Positions 26,208 to 34,579 of a stretch of DNA of 64,000 nucleotides are shown piece after piece (positions within the stretch are counted from its first letter, which is position 1; the number at the start of each line of letters is the position of its first letter). The notes beneath the pieces were generated by a model. It searched no databases, was not told the DNA's origin, and worked only from the letters and a program-made list of their open reading frames with translations. The DNA lies in contig NZ_JBNGOZ010000014.1 in assembly GCF_050589825.1 (NCBI RefSeq), positions 1 to 64,000 of the forward strand, written 5' to 3'. Both the position numbers and the translations under genes were made by a program. The DNA comes from Carboxylicivirga longa. Lineage in GTDB: Bacteria > Bacteroidota > Bacteroidia > Bacteroidales > Marinilabiliaceae.

Positions 26208-29171
26208 ATGAAAGAATACTGGAGAAGCCTTGAAGATTTATTACCTGCTGAAGAAGTTCCGCAAGAGAAGAAATCTTCTGTTGTATTTTCTGATGCGGAT
26301 TCGTCTAAAAATACCCGTCGTGACTTTCTGAAGTACTTCGGCTTTAGTATTGCTTCGGCCGCAGTTTTAGCCGGATGCGAGCGGCCCGTTAAGAAAGCTA
26401 TCCCCTATTTAATACAGCCCGAGGAAGTTAAGCCCGGAACAGCTAACTATTATGCATCTACCTTTTATGATGGTGCCGAGATGGTGCCCATCCTGGTGAA
26501 GGTGCGCGATGGCCGTCCTATCAAAATTGAGGGTAATGATCTTTGCCAGATGACGGGTGGATCTGCTTCGGCACGTGTGCAGGCTTCTTTATTGAATTTA
26601 TATGACGAGTCGCGTCCGGCTCAGCCAACCATTGACGGCAACCCTGTTCGGTGGGACGATGTGGATGCAAAAATGTCAGAGATTTTAACAAGCTGGGATG
26701 TCTCCCAAGAATTTGTCCTTGTTACACCTAGTATAATCAGTCCTTCTACCCAAAAGCTGATAGCAGATTTTATGGCACGGTACCCCTTTGTGGTTCACGA
26801 AACCTTTGATGCCTTCTCCTATTCGGCTTTGCGTAAGGCTTATCAACAAAGTTTTGGCGAGGCCATTATTCCATCTTTCCGCTTCGATAAGGCAAAGCTG
26901 GTAGTGGGTTTCAACGCCGATTTTCTGGGAACCTGGTTGCAACCAACTGCCTTTGGCAGGCAGTATTCTTCGGCAAGAAAACTCACAGGGGGGCAGCGTG
27001 AAATGATGCGTCATATTCAGTTTGAGCCCATTATGAGCTTAACAGGCTCCAATGCCGATGAGCGGGTACCCATGTCGGCAATGGATGAAGGATATTACCT
27101 GAATAGCTTGTATTTGGCGGTTGCTCATCGATCGGGATTAGTGGTGGCAATGGTAAAAGGCCCCGATGAAATTGATAAGGTAGCCGATGAGTTGGTGAAA
27201 CACAGAGCTCAGTCTCTGGTGGTTTCCGGCAGTAATGATGTGGCTATTCAAAGTTTAGTAGTAAAGATTAATCACTTGTTGAATAACTATGGCAAGACCA
27301 TCCTGACTGATCAGCCGATTAATTTGTACCAAGGGAGTGATCTTAACTATGATGCTTTGCTAAGTCGCATGGAGGCCAATAAAGTAGGGGGCGTTCTTTT
27401 TTGGGAAACTAATCCTGTTTATCATGCACCGCTTAACGGCCGCACTGAAGAGGCCATTAAAAGAGTACCGCTTCGGATGGCTGTTCAATCGCAGCAAACC
27501 GAAACATCTTTGCTTTGTAACTATGAATTACCTGCTCCTCACTTTTTGGAGCGTTGGGACGATACGGAATTGATTAAGGGTGTTTACACCCTCACCCAGC
27601 CTGCCATTCGTCCGCTTTTTAAAACGCGTATAGCGCAAGAAAACTTGATGGCCTGGGCTGGTATTGAAGGTTCTTACTACGATTATATCAAACTATATTG
27701 GAAAGAAAATATTTATACACCATCCTTAGCTCAAGGCAAGCAGTTCGAAACATTTTGGAAGACAAGCCTGCGCGATGGTATTGTAGAAGATACTAATCGG
27801 CAGGGGACGAGCTTAGCATTCAGGGAGGATAATACATCAAATGCAAGGGGAAACTTTGGTTCAAGGGCTTCTTCAAACGATCTGGAATTGGTTTTATATC
27901 AGAATGTGCCATTGGGTGATGGTACACTGGCCAACAACCCCTGGTTGCAAGAGTTACCCGAGCCTGTGTCGCGTGTTTGCTGGGACAACTATGTATCTGT
28001 TTCACCTGCATTTGCTGCCTTGAGGGGCTGGTCACAAGGTGATGTATTGGATGTGAATGGTGTTGAGTTGCCTGTGTTGGTACAACCCGGTCAGGCGCGC
28101 AACACATTAGCTGTTGCAGTGGGTTATGGTCGCTCCAATGCGGGGCGTGTGGCCACTGATTTGGGCAAGAATGTATATCCGTTAGTGACATTAAATAAGG
28201 GGCATCGCTCCTATGTAGTGCACAAAGTGGAAGCTGCCGCCACCGGAGCAACTTATGAATTAGCGGCCACCCAATCGCACCACTCCATGGAAGGACGTGC
28301 CTTAGTGCGAGAAACAACCATTTCGGAGTATCTGAATAATCCGGCATCGGGCAATGAGATGCATGCGAAAATAGAGAAACTGCATACCTCGCTGTATAAA
28401 AAGCATGAATACAAAGGTCATCATTGGGGTATGGTCATCGACCTGAATTCGTGCATTGGTTGTAACGCCTGTGTGGTCGCCTGTTCGGCCGAAAATAATG
28501 TGCCCGTGGTGGGGCGTAACGAAGTACGTCGCTCGCATGAGATGCACTGGCTTCGCCTGGATCGTTACTATGCAGGAGATAGCCACAACCCTGAGGTTGT
28601 GCGGCAACCGGTAATGTGCCAGCACTGCGATAATGCACCCTGTGAAAATGTATGTCCGGTGGCTGCAACCAACCATAGTTCGGAAGGAATTAACCAGATG
28701 GCTTACAACCGTTGCATTGGTACCCGATACTGCAATAATAACTGTCCGTATAAAGTGCGTCGTTTCAACTGGTTCGATTATACCGGTGCCGATGCCATAC
28801 CCAATAACCGTGTGGACGTGGCGGGCATGACGCTTGACCTGAAACGCATGGTGCTCAATCCGGATGTGACGGTACGTGCCAAAGGGGTCATTGAAAAATG
28901 CTCCATGTGTATTCAACGCATTCAGGATAAGAAGCTAATCGCCAAGAAAGCAGGGAGACAATTGGCCGATGGAGAAATTAAAACCGCTTGTCAGCAAACT
29001 TGCCCTGCCGATGCTATCACTTTTGGCGATATGAACGATCCCAATAGTAAAGTATCTCAATTAATAAAAGATGCCCGCCAATATGGCTTGCTCGAAGAGT
29101 TACACACCCTACCATCTGTAGTGTACCTAACGAAAGTAAGAAATAAAGACAAAAATAAAACCCTAAGCTAA
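26208..29171 (+). CDS. actB: alternative complex III subunit B, iron-sulfur protein
   Basis: A 987-residue subunit combining a molybdopterin-oxidoreductase-like domain (about 60-720) and a C-terminal four-cluster ferredoxin domain. The N-terminus has a twin-arginine motif NTRRDFLKYFG (R36, R37) and a lipobox ending at C57 (VLAGC), so Tat export and lipid anchoring are expected. From about 747 on come the cluster ligands CIGCNACVVAC, CQHCDNAPCENVCP, CIGTRYCNNNCP and CSMC with a final CQQTCP. ActB in known complexes binds no molybdenum cofactor. It starts 174 bases after actA, and its stop overlaps the actC start (TAATG). The start at ATG 26208 is seven codons inside an open TTG. Confidence 0.95.
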   Translation: MKEYWRSLEDLLPAEEVPQEKKSSVVFSDADSSKNTRRDFLKYFGFSIASAAVLAGCERPVKKAIPYLIQPEEVKPGTANYYASTFYDGAEMVPILVKVRDGRPIKIEGNDLCQMTGGSASARVQASLLNLYDESRPAQPTIDGNPVRWDDVDAKMSEILTSWDVSQEFVLVTPSIISPSTQKLIADFMARYPFVVHETFDAFSYSALRKAYQQSFGEAIIPSFRFDKAKLVVGFNADFLGTWLQPTAFGRQYSSARKLTGGQREMMRHIQFEPIMSLTGSNADERVPMSAMDEGYYLNSLYLAVAHRSGLVVAMVKGPDEIDKVADELVKHRAQSLVVSGSNDVAIQSLVVKINHLLNNYGKTILTDQPINLYQGSDLNYDALLSRMEANKVGGVLFWETNPVYHAPLNGRTEEAIKRVPLRMAVQSQQTETSLLCNYELPAPHFLERWDDTELIKGVYTLTQPAIRPLFKTRIAQENLMAWAGIEGSYYDYIKLYWKENIYTPSLAQGKQFETFWKTSLRDGIVEDTNRQGTSLAFREDNTSNARGNFGSRASSNDLELVLYQNVPLGDGTLANNPWLQELPEPVSRVCWDNYVSVSPAFAALRGWSQGDVLDVNGVELPVLVQPGQARNTLAVAVGYGRSNAGRVATDLGKNVYPLVTLNKGHRSYVVHKVEAAATGATYELAATQSHHSMEGRALVRETTISEYLNNPASGNEMHAKIEKLHTSLYKKHEYKGHHWGMVIDLNSCIGCNACVVACSAENNVPVVGRNEVRRSHEMHWLRLDRYYAGDSHNPEVVRQPVMCQHCDNAPCENVCPVAATNHSSEGINQMAYNRCIGTRYCNNNCPYKVRRFNWFDYTGADAIPNNRVDVAGMTLDLKRMVLNPDVTVRAKGVIEKCSMCIQRIQDKKLIAKKAGRQLADGEIKTACQQTCPADAITFGDMNDPNSKVSQLIKDARQYGLLEELHTLPSVVYLTKVRNKDKNKTLS

Positions 29172-30538
29172 TGCATGTATCACCTCTTAGAGAGCCACTG
29201 ATTAGTGGTGAAAAAAGCTATACTAAAGTTACCGAGGATATCTATGCCCCGATGACCGGTAAGGCCGGGAAATTTTGGTTTGGCGGCCTTTCATTAGCCT
29301 TAATTGCCCTGGGTTTTGGCCTTTTTTCCATCTTTATTACTGTGTGGCAGGGTATTGGCACCTGGGGTGTTGACCGAACCATTGGCTGGGGCTGGGGCAT
29401 CACTAACTTTGTGTGGTGGGTTGGTATTGGCCATGCCGGTACCTTTATATCCGCCATTTTGTTGTTGTTCCGTCAGAAATGGCGTACTTCCATCAACCGC
29501 AGTGCAGAGGCTATGACCATCTTTGCTGTAATGTGTGCCGGCTTGTTTCCCCTTCTCCACATGGGACGCTTGCCTTTGGGTTTCTTTATCTTTCCCTATC
29601 CTAATACGCGTGATGTGTGGGTGAATTTTAACTCCCCGTTATTGTGGGACGTTTTTGCCATTTCCACTTACCTAACGGTGTCGCTATTGTTCTGGTACAT
29701 GGGACTTATCCCCGATATTGGCACCATACGCGATCGTCTGAAGGAAGGAATTAAAAAGAAAATATATGGATTCCTGAGTTTTGGCTGGACAGGATCAGCG
29801 CGTCACTGGGCACGTCACGAATCCATGAGTTTGATATTGGCCGGATTAGCAGCACCACTGGTATTGTCGGTACACACCATTGTAAGCTTCGATTTTGCCA
29901 CCTCGGTGATACCCGGTTGGCACACCACCATCTTCCCTCCTTACTTTGTGTCGGGGGCTGTATTTTCAGGTTTTGCCATGGTGCTTACCCTTATGATTAT
30001 AACGCGAAAAGCTATTAATCTGGAAGCCTATATTACCCGTGCCCATCTGGAGAGCATGAACAAGATTATCATCGCCACGGGTTCCATTGTGGGCATTGCC
30101 TATATCACAGAGCTGTTCATTGCCTGGTACTCGGGGGTGGTGTATGAGCAATATGCTTTTATCAACCGGGCTTTCGGCCCTTATTGGTGGGCTTATTGGA
30201 TAATGATGACCTGTAATGTAATTACGCCACAGCTTTTCTGGATCAAGAAGATACGTCGCAGCTTTGTGGCTACTTTCATCATTTCCATCTTTGTGAATAT
30301 CGGTATGTGGTTCGAGCGCTTTGTAATTATCGTTACCTCGCTGCACCGCGATTTCCTGCCGTCGAGCTGGAGTATGTATTCTCCAACATGGGTAGAGGTA
30401 GGTATCTACCTGGGTACCTTCGGGCTCTTCTTCACGCTCTTCTTTTTATTTATCCGTTTCTTCCCGGTAATCGCTATTGCCGAGGTGAAAAGTGTTTTAA
30501 AAACCTCAAGCGAAAAGTTTATTAAGAAAGGAAAGTAA
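29171..30538 (+). CDS. actC: alternative complex III subunit C, NrfD/PsrC-like quinol-binding protein
   Basis: A 455-residue polytopic membrane protein with about ten helices of the NrfD/PsrC family. It opens with a soluble segment that includes YTKVTEDIYAPMT. Conserved features are FVWWVGIGHAGTFISAI near helix 2, HMGRLPLGFFIFPYPNTRDV in a periplasmic loop, and VIPGWHTTIFPPYFVSG with a histidine and aromatics near the quinol pocket. It oxidises menaquinol at the membrane surface and hands electrons to ActB. Its ATG shares one base with the actB stop, indicating coupled translation. Confidence 0.96.
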   Translation: MHVSPLREPLISGEKSYTKVTEDIYAPMTGKAGKFWFGGLSLALIALGFGLFSIFITVWQGIGTWGVDRTIGWGWGITNFVWWVGIGHAGTFISAILLLFRQKWRTSINRSAEAMTIFAVMCAGLFPLLHMGRLPLGFFIFPYPNTRDVWVNFNSPLLWDVFAISTYLTVSLLFWYMGLIPDIGTIRDRLKEGIKKKIYGFLSFGWTGSARHWARHESMSLILAGLAAPLVLSVHTIVSFDFATSVIPGWHTTIFPPYFVSGAVFSGFAMVLTLMIITRKAINLEAYITRAHLESMNKIIIATGSIVGIAYITELFIAWYSGVVYEQYAFINRAFGPYWWAYWIMMTCNVITPQLFWIKKIRRSFVATFIISIFVNIGMWFERFVIIVTSLHRDFLPSSWSMYSPTWVEVGIYLGTFGLFFTLFFLFIRFFPVIAIAEVKSVLKTSSEKFIKKGK

Positions 30539-30540
30539 TT

Positions 30541-31056
30541 ATGGCACAAAAATCTTATGTAACAGGCTATTATTGGGATGATAAGGATCTTATAGAGGGC
30601 ATTCGCACCTTACAGAACAATAACATTGATATTGCAGATGTGCGCACCCCCTTCCCCGTTCATGGATTGGATAAGGTATTAAAGATGCGTCGTTCGCGTT
30701 TGCCCCGAGCAGGATTTGTGGCCGGTGTGATGGGAGCTGCTATTGGCTTTGGTTTTCAGGCTTGGGTATTTACCGAAGCGTGGCCACTGAATTTTGGGGG
30801 TAAGCCCTTCTTATCAGTTCCATCTTTTATACCGGTAACTTTTGAGCTGACTGTTTTGATGGCCGCTTTTGCCCTGGTATTTGGTTTTTTAATCAGTAGC
30901 AAGTTGGGACCGGGTGCCGATACCATAATATTTGATGAGGAAGTGACCAACGATCGTTTTCAGATTGTGCTGGAAGTGAATGAAGGTAACAGTGATGTAT
31001 TGCAAGCGGCATTGAGTCAGGCAGGTGCTGAGGGTGTTAAGCGGCATGATATATAA
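30541..31056 (+). CDS. actD: alternative complex III subunit D (DUF3341)
   Basis: A 171-residue protein of the DUF3341/ActD family, two bases after actC. It has a short soluble N-terminus (VTGYYWDDKDLIEGIRTLQN), two transmembrane helices (AGFVAGVMGAAIGFGFQAWV and a second near 100-120 with LTVLMAAFALVFGFLISS), and a soluble C-terminal ferredoxin-like tail with EVNEGNSDVLQAAL. It has no cofactor and is structural in known complexes. The next act gene begins 177 bases later, the widest gap but one within the operon. Confidence 0.95.
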   Translation: MAQKSYVTGYYWDDKDLIEGIRTLQNNNIDIADVRTPFPVHGLDKVLKMRRSRLPRAGFVAGVMGAAIGFGFQAWVFTEAWPLNFGGKPFLSVPSFIPVTFELTVLMAAFALVFGFLISSKLGPGADTIIFDEEVTNDRFQIVLEVNEGNSDVLQAALSQAGAEGVKRHDI

Positions 31057-31064
31057 AAATATAT

Positions 31065-31092
31065 GGGTAATGAGATGTGAGTAATGAGACGA
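31065..31092. repeat. short intergenic heptamer repeats (GAGTAAT-like)
   Basis: Between actD and actF lie four imperfect 7-base units: GGGTAAT, GAGATGT, GAGTAAT, GAGACGA. GTAATGAGA occurs exactly twice, 14 bases apart. They start nine bases after the actD stop and are non-coding. Confidence 0.5.
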
Positions 31093-31163
31093 ATGGCATT
31101 GTCTGAAATGAGTTGAACAAAGCTCAATTTGCTTATCATCTATTATTAATTGAAAATGGAAAG

Positions 31164-31202
31164 TTTCGGGCTTGGTGCTGTGAATAGAGGACTTCGGACT
31201 TG
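31164..31202. repeat. short intergenic repeats (TTCGGACTTG-like)
   Basis: TTTCGGGCTTG (31164-31174) and the tandem heptamers GGACTTC, GGACTTG (31189-31202) lie in the same actD-actF gap. The ten-mer TTCGGACTTG (31193-31202) recurs in another intergenic gap at 57865-57874. Confidence 0.45.
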
Positions 31203-31233
31203 AAACAAATAATCAATTCGACAATTATAAACT

Positions 31234-32400
31234 ATGTATAAGTCATTTGAATTTTCGAAAAAGATAAGATCCACTGTAATCGCGGTTGTTCTTGTTGGGG
31301 CCGTGTTGGCAATGGCAGGCATGGCGATGAATCTGGACCACACTCACCGTATATGGGCCAATGTGCTGCTCAATGGCTTTTTCTTTCTTGGCATTGCCAT
31401 CTGTGCCGCTTTCTTTGTGATTGTGCATGTTTTGGGCGAATCGGGATGGCAAACGGCGGTACAGCGCATTCCTGAGGCCATGTCGATGTATGTACCCGTG
31501 GGAGGAGTTTTTATGCTGCTGGTATTGGTAGGCATGCACGATATATACCATTGGAGTCATACTGAGCAGCTTGATGAGGTGTTGCAGGGCAAGGCAGCCT
31601 ATTTGAATCCATTGTTTTTCAGTCTTCGCACGGTGGCTTACATCCTTATTTGGAGTCTGTTGGTTTTGTGGTTCAGGAGGGTTTCGCTGAAAACGGATGA
31701 AGATGCTGATACCCGGCTTTTTCATAAGCAACGCACCATTGCCGGAATATTCATTGTTATTTTTGCAGTTACCAGTTCTACCTCGGCCTGGGATTGGATT
31801 ATGTCCATTGATGCTCATTGGTTTAGTACGCTGTTTGGCTGGTATATGTTTATCAGCACCTTTGTAACAGCCATTGCCGTCATTATCATATTGCTTATTG
31901 TACTCCGTCGTATGGGTTACATGGAGCATATTAACGAGGAGCATTTGCACGATTTGGGTAAGTATCTGTTTGGCTTTAGTATTTTCTGGGCTTACCTGTG
32001 GGTGTCGCAATATCTGTTGATATGGTACAGTAATATACCGGAAGAAACCATTTACTATGTGAAGCGCATACAGGACTTTGAAGGGTGGTTTTATGCCAAT
32101 GTTATCGTTAATTTCCTGGCGCCCTTCCTAATATTAATGGCACGGGGTACCAAACGTAAGCTTAACTGGTTGTTGTTGGCCGCTATCATTGCTTTTGTGG
32201 GGCATTGGATAGATATGTACCTGGGCATAATGCCTGGCGCTGTGGGGCATGCTGAATTTGGTATTTTGGAGATTGGTATGACGGTTATGACAGCCGGTAT
32301 TTTTCTGCTGGTATTCTTTGCGGCTTTTGCAAAGGCACCCGTCGTTCCTGAAAATCATCCGTTTTTAAAAGAAAGCTTTGATTATGACAATATTCGCTAG
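31234..32400 (+). CDS. actF: alternative complex III subunit F, NrfD-like membrane protein
   Basis: A 388-residue polytopic protein with about ten helices, shorter than ActC and lacking its periplasmic loop. Recognisable parts are VLVGMHDIYHWSHTEQLDEV, STSAWDWIMSIDAHWFSTLF (the cytochrome-oxidase-facing type of loop) and FVGHWIDMYLGIMPG. In characterised complexes ActF is the second NrfD-like membrane subunit, possibly taking part in proton movement. In the canonical order ActE comes before ActF; here ActF is first and ActE follows four bases later. A 177-base gap with repeats precedes it. Confidence 0.93.
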   Translation: MYKSFEFSKKIRSTVIAVVLVGAVLAMAGMAMNLDHTHRIWANVLLNGFFFLGIAICAAFFVIVHVLGESGWQTAVQRIPEAMSMYVPVGGVFMLLVLVGMHDIYHWSHTEQLDEVLQGKAAYLNPLFFSLRTVAYILIWSLLVLWFRRVSLKTDEDADTRLFHKQRTIAGIFIVIFAVTSSTSAWDWIMSIDAHWFSTLFGWYMFISTFVTAIAVIIILLIVLRRMGYMEHINEEHLHDLGKYLFGFSIFWAYLWVSQYLLIWYSNIPEETIYYVKRIQDFEGWFYANVIVNFLAPFLILMARGTKRKLNWLLLAAIIAFVGHWIDMYLGIMPGAVGHAEFGILEIGMTVMTAGIFLLVFFAAFAKAPVVPENHPFLKESFDYDNIR

Positions 32401-32404
32401 AGAG

Positions 32405-33049
32405 ATGAAGTATTTATCTGCATTAAAAACAATGGGTGTTACCGTCCTCGCTTTGTTGCTGCTGACCGCTTGTGATAAGGATCGGAATAAGCCGGGTTAC
32501 AGCTATTTCCCTGACATGGAGCAGTCGCAGGCCTATGAAACTTATACATCCAACCCCAATTGGGCCAACGGACGCACCAATCAGTTGCCGGTGGAAGGAA
32601 CCGTTCCACGTGAAATGGTGCCCTATGATTTTGAGAAGACTGAAGTCAACCGCATTTGGGCCGGTCAGGAGTTGGTCAATCCTTATGCTCATGATGCTAA
32701 TGTGTTGGCGGAAGGGAAACGCCTTTACGATATCTACTGCCTGCATTGCCATGGCGGCCTGGGAGATGGTAAAGGGCACTTATATACCTCGCAGAAATAT
32801 CTGTTCCTGCCTGCTGATCTTAATTCGGAAAAGATACGCAACAACCCGGATGGTGAGATATTTCAGGTGATTACTGTTGGTTATGGCGTAATGGGTGCCC
32901 ATGGAGCACAGATATTGCCTGAGGAACGTTGGAAGATTATTACTTACATACGTGAAGAGTTGCATGTTAAGGCCGCTAAAGCCGCCGCCGAAAAGGCAGC
33001 GGAACAAGCTGAGAAAGAAGGTGGGAAAGCAGAAAAGTCGGAATCATAG
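32405..33049 (+). CDS. actE: alternative complex III subunit E, monoheme cytochrome c lipoprotein
   Basis: A 214-residue lipoprotein cytochrome. A lipobox LLTAC places the anchored Cys at residue 23. The single haem site CLHCH spans residues 112-116, and a downstream methionine in GYGVMGAH is the likely sixth ligand. The C-terminal tail is unusually Ala/Lys/Glu-rich (from about residue 185 on). It accepts electrons from ActA. I start at the ATG at 32405, four bases past the actF stop; an in-frame ATG at 32378 would overlap actF and push the signal peptide inward. It is the last gene of the operon; no cytochrome oxidase gene follows. Confidence 0.93.
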   Translation: MKYLSALKTMGVTVLALLLLTACDKDRNKPGYSYFPDMEQSQAYETYTSNPNWANGRTNQLPVEGTVPREMVPYDFEKTEVNRIWAGQELVNPYAHDANVLAEGKRLYDIYCLHCHGGLGDGKGHLYTSQKYLFLPADLNSEKIRNNPDGEIFQVITVGYGVMGAHGAQILPEERWKIITYIREELHVKAAKAAAEKAAEQAEKEGGKAEKSES

Positions 33050-33112
33050 TGGGCTTAAAACCAATACGCAACGGTCCGGTACGATGCTTTCCTCCGGGCT
33101 GTTATGTTCTTG

Positions 33113-33757
33113 TTAATATTGTGTAGTAGTTATCTGTCCCGTTTCGGATGCTTGTGTCATGTTTTTACGGCGTAGTTCCAGTGCATTTTCAAGGCGGATA
33201 CGGTAGCCGTTTTTAAAAGCCATAATGTGTGCCTGTTTAAAACCCATCTGTTGCACAATGGAGAGAAATTTAACAGCCTCGTCGTAGTCAACAAACTCTC
33301 CCAGTGTAAACTGATGTATGTTCTCGTAGTCATCTTGTTTTAGGCCTAGCATATTATCTTTGTATTCACTTAGGTCAAGGTCTTTATAGGCACCAATCTG
33401 AATGGCAAATAGTACGCCATCGTATCCTTCCTTTCGCAAAGCTGAAGGATGCGTGTTATAGGTAATTTTCTGCAGGGAGTCGGGGTTAATAGGCTTTTCG
33501 ATATACACGGTATCGGTTTGGATGATAAGCTCTGAAGTATTGTTTGTAGTGGGTATTCGTATAAAGCCCTGAAGGAGTAAAAACAGGAATAGGGTGAACG
33601 AAAATACAAGGGTGAAAGCCAGCCAAAGGCGCAGGCTACCAATCTTGATCGTCTGTTTCTTGTGGCTCTCTCGCAGGCGTATCAGCTCCGCATTAACGGC
33701 GTCGAGACGCAGCTTCAACTTGTGCTCAGGGAAATGATCATCGGCTACGGGCATCAC
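33113..33757 (-). CDS. membrane protein with SPOR-like C-terminal domain
   Basis: A 214-residue protein with a cytosolic N-terminal coiled region (HKLKLRLDAVNAELIRLRES), one transmembrane helix near residues 48-67 (LAFTLVFSFTLFLFLLLQGF), a linker and a C-terminal domain. That domain resembles a SPOR repeat that binds denuded peptidoglycan: VLFAIQIGAYKDLD, FTLGEFVDYDEAVKFLSIVQ, then AFKNGYRIRL. SPOR proteins act at the division septum or in cell-wall remodelling. The assignment is by pattern only. It converges on the act operon with 63 bases between stops. Confidence 0.65.
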   Translation of the reverse strand: MMPVADDHFPEHKLKLRLDAVNAELIRLRESHKKQTIKIGSLRLWLAFTLVFSFTLFLFLLLQGFIRIPTTNNTSELIIQTDTVYIEKPINPDSLQKITYNTHPSALRKEGYDGVLFAIQIGAYKDLDLSEYKDNMLGLKQDDYENIHQFTLGEFVDYDEAVKFLSIVQQMGFKQAHIMAFKNGYRIRLENALELRRKNMTQASETGQITTTQY

Positions 33758-33954
33758 AGGGTGTTTATTGTTGTTACGAATTTAACAGTTTGTAACGATC
33801 CTGTAAACCTTTGTACCTGCTAATAACTAACAAGATATTAACAGCTTATTTGTAAAACTGTTAAAAAGGAGAACTGCTGAAGTAAACAATCGGAGTGGGT
33901 AAATTGATTCGCTATAGCCGGCTTACACCAATATTAAAATTCAATTAGGGTAAT

Positions 33955-34572
33955 TTATAGGCTCAATCCGGCTTTGTTGAAGACTTCTAAAATAGATGGG
34001 TAAGTGCTTTTGTATACCTTCGTAAGTTCCTCTTTTTTCATCCATTCTGCCTTGGTAATGTTTTCCTCGCTTTGTGGGGTAGGTACTTCAAAACCAAAAT
34101 AATCCATAAAAAACCAGGCGGTTTCTTTCAGGTAAAAAACACCGTTTTGACGGTAGGTATGAAAAGTAGAGAGCAGAGGATGACGAATAGCCAGATCGCT
34201 TAAGCCACATTCCTCTTCAACTTCACGTAGCGCCGTTTTTCTGAAGGTCTCGCCGGCCTCAGTCTTACCTTTGGGTAGGTCATAAACGCCTAGGCGGTGA
34301 ATGATGAGGTACTCATTGTTGGGATTGATAACCAGGCCTCCCGCCGCGGTAATAAAATGATAGCATTTCTTCAGGGCTTCCAGCAAAAAATCTTTATTAC
34401 GTCCATAGACATAACCAACCATTAAATGTTCATTCTGTTCAAAGGTTTCAATAAATTGCTGTAGCTCATGGTGCGAGGTGTATTTGTGCAGTGCGTCAAA
34501 GTTTTGTGTTAAATCCTGCTCCAGTGCATCGGTCAAAAAAAGAGTTCTATCCTTGAAAAAAACTTTATACAT
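33955..34572 (-). CDS. NUDIX hydrolase
   Basis: A 205-residue NUDIX protein. The Nudix box is complete: GKTEAGETFRKTALREVEEE followed by CGL, satisfying GX5EX7REUXEEXGU. A helical N-terminal domain (about 1-85) precedes it and starts MYKVFFKDRTLFLTDALEQD. The family hydrolyses nucleoside diphosphates linked to another group; the substrate is unknown. I start at the ATG at 34572, since a longer frame to 34686 would run through the pyrE coding region. It is divergent from pyrE with only seven bases between the two start codons. Confidence 0.88.
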   Translation of the reverse strand: MYKVFFKDRTLFLTDALEQDLTQNFDALHKYTSHHELQQFIETFEQNEHLMVGYVYGRNKDFLLEALKKCYHFITAAGGLVINPNNEYLIIHRLGVYDLPKGKTEAGETFRKTALREVEEECGLSDLAIRHPLLSTFHTYRQNGVFYLKETAWFFMDYFGFEVPTPQSEENITKAEWMKKEELTKVYKSTYPSILEVFNKAGLSL

Positions 34573-34575
34573 TTG
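34568..34575 (+). promoter_or_regulatory. possible leaderless pyrE promoter, -7 box
   Basis: TACATTTG matches TAnnTTTG exactly, and its last base is four before the pyrE ATG at 34580. Transcription starting five to seven bases downstream would begin at or next to the start codon. No TTTG at the right distance upstream, so support is partial. Confidence 0.35.
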
Positions 34576-34579
34576 CGGT

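Noticed and set aside
31243..32010. 255-codon minus-strand frame opposite actF
   Set aside because: The translation is rich in His, Gln, Asn and Lys as expected from reading a hydrophobic membrane-protein gene backwards; actF is certain.
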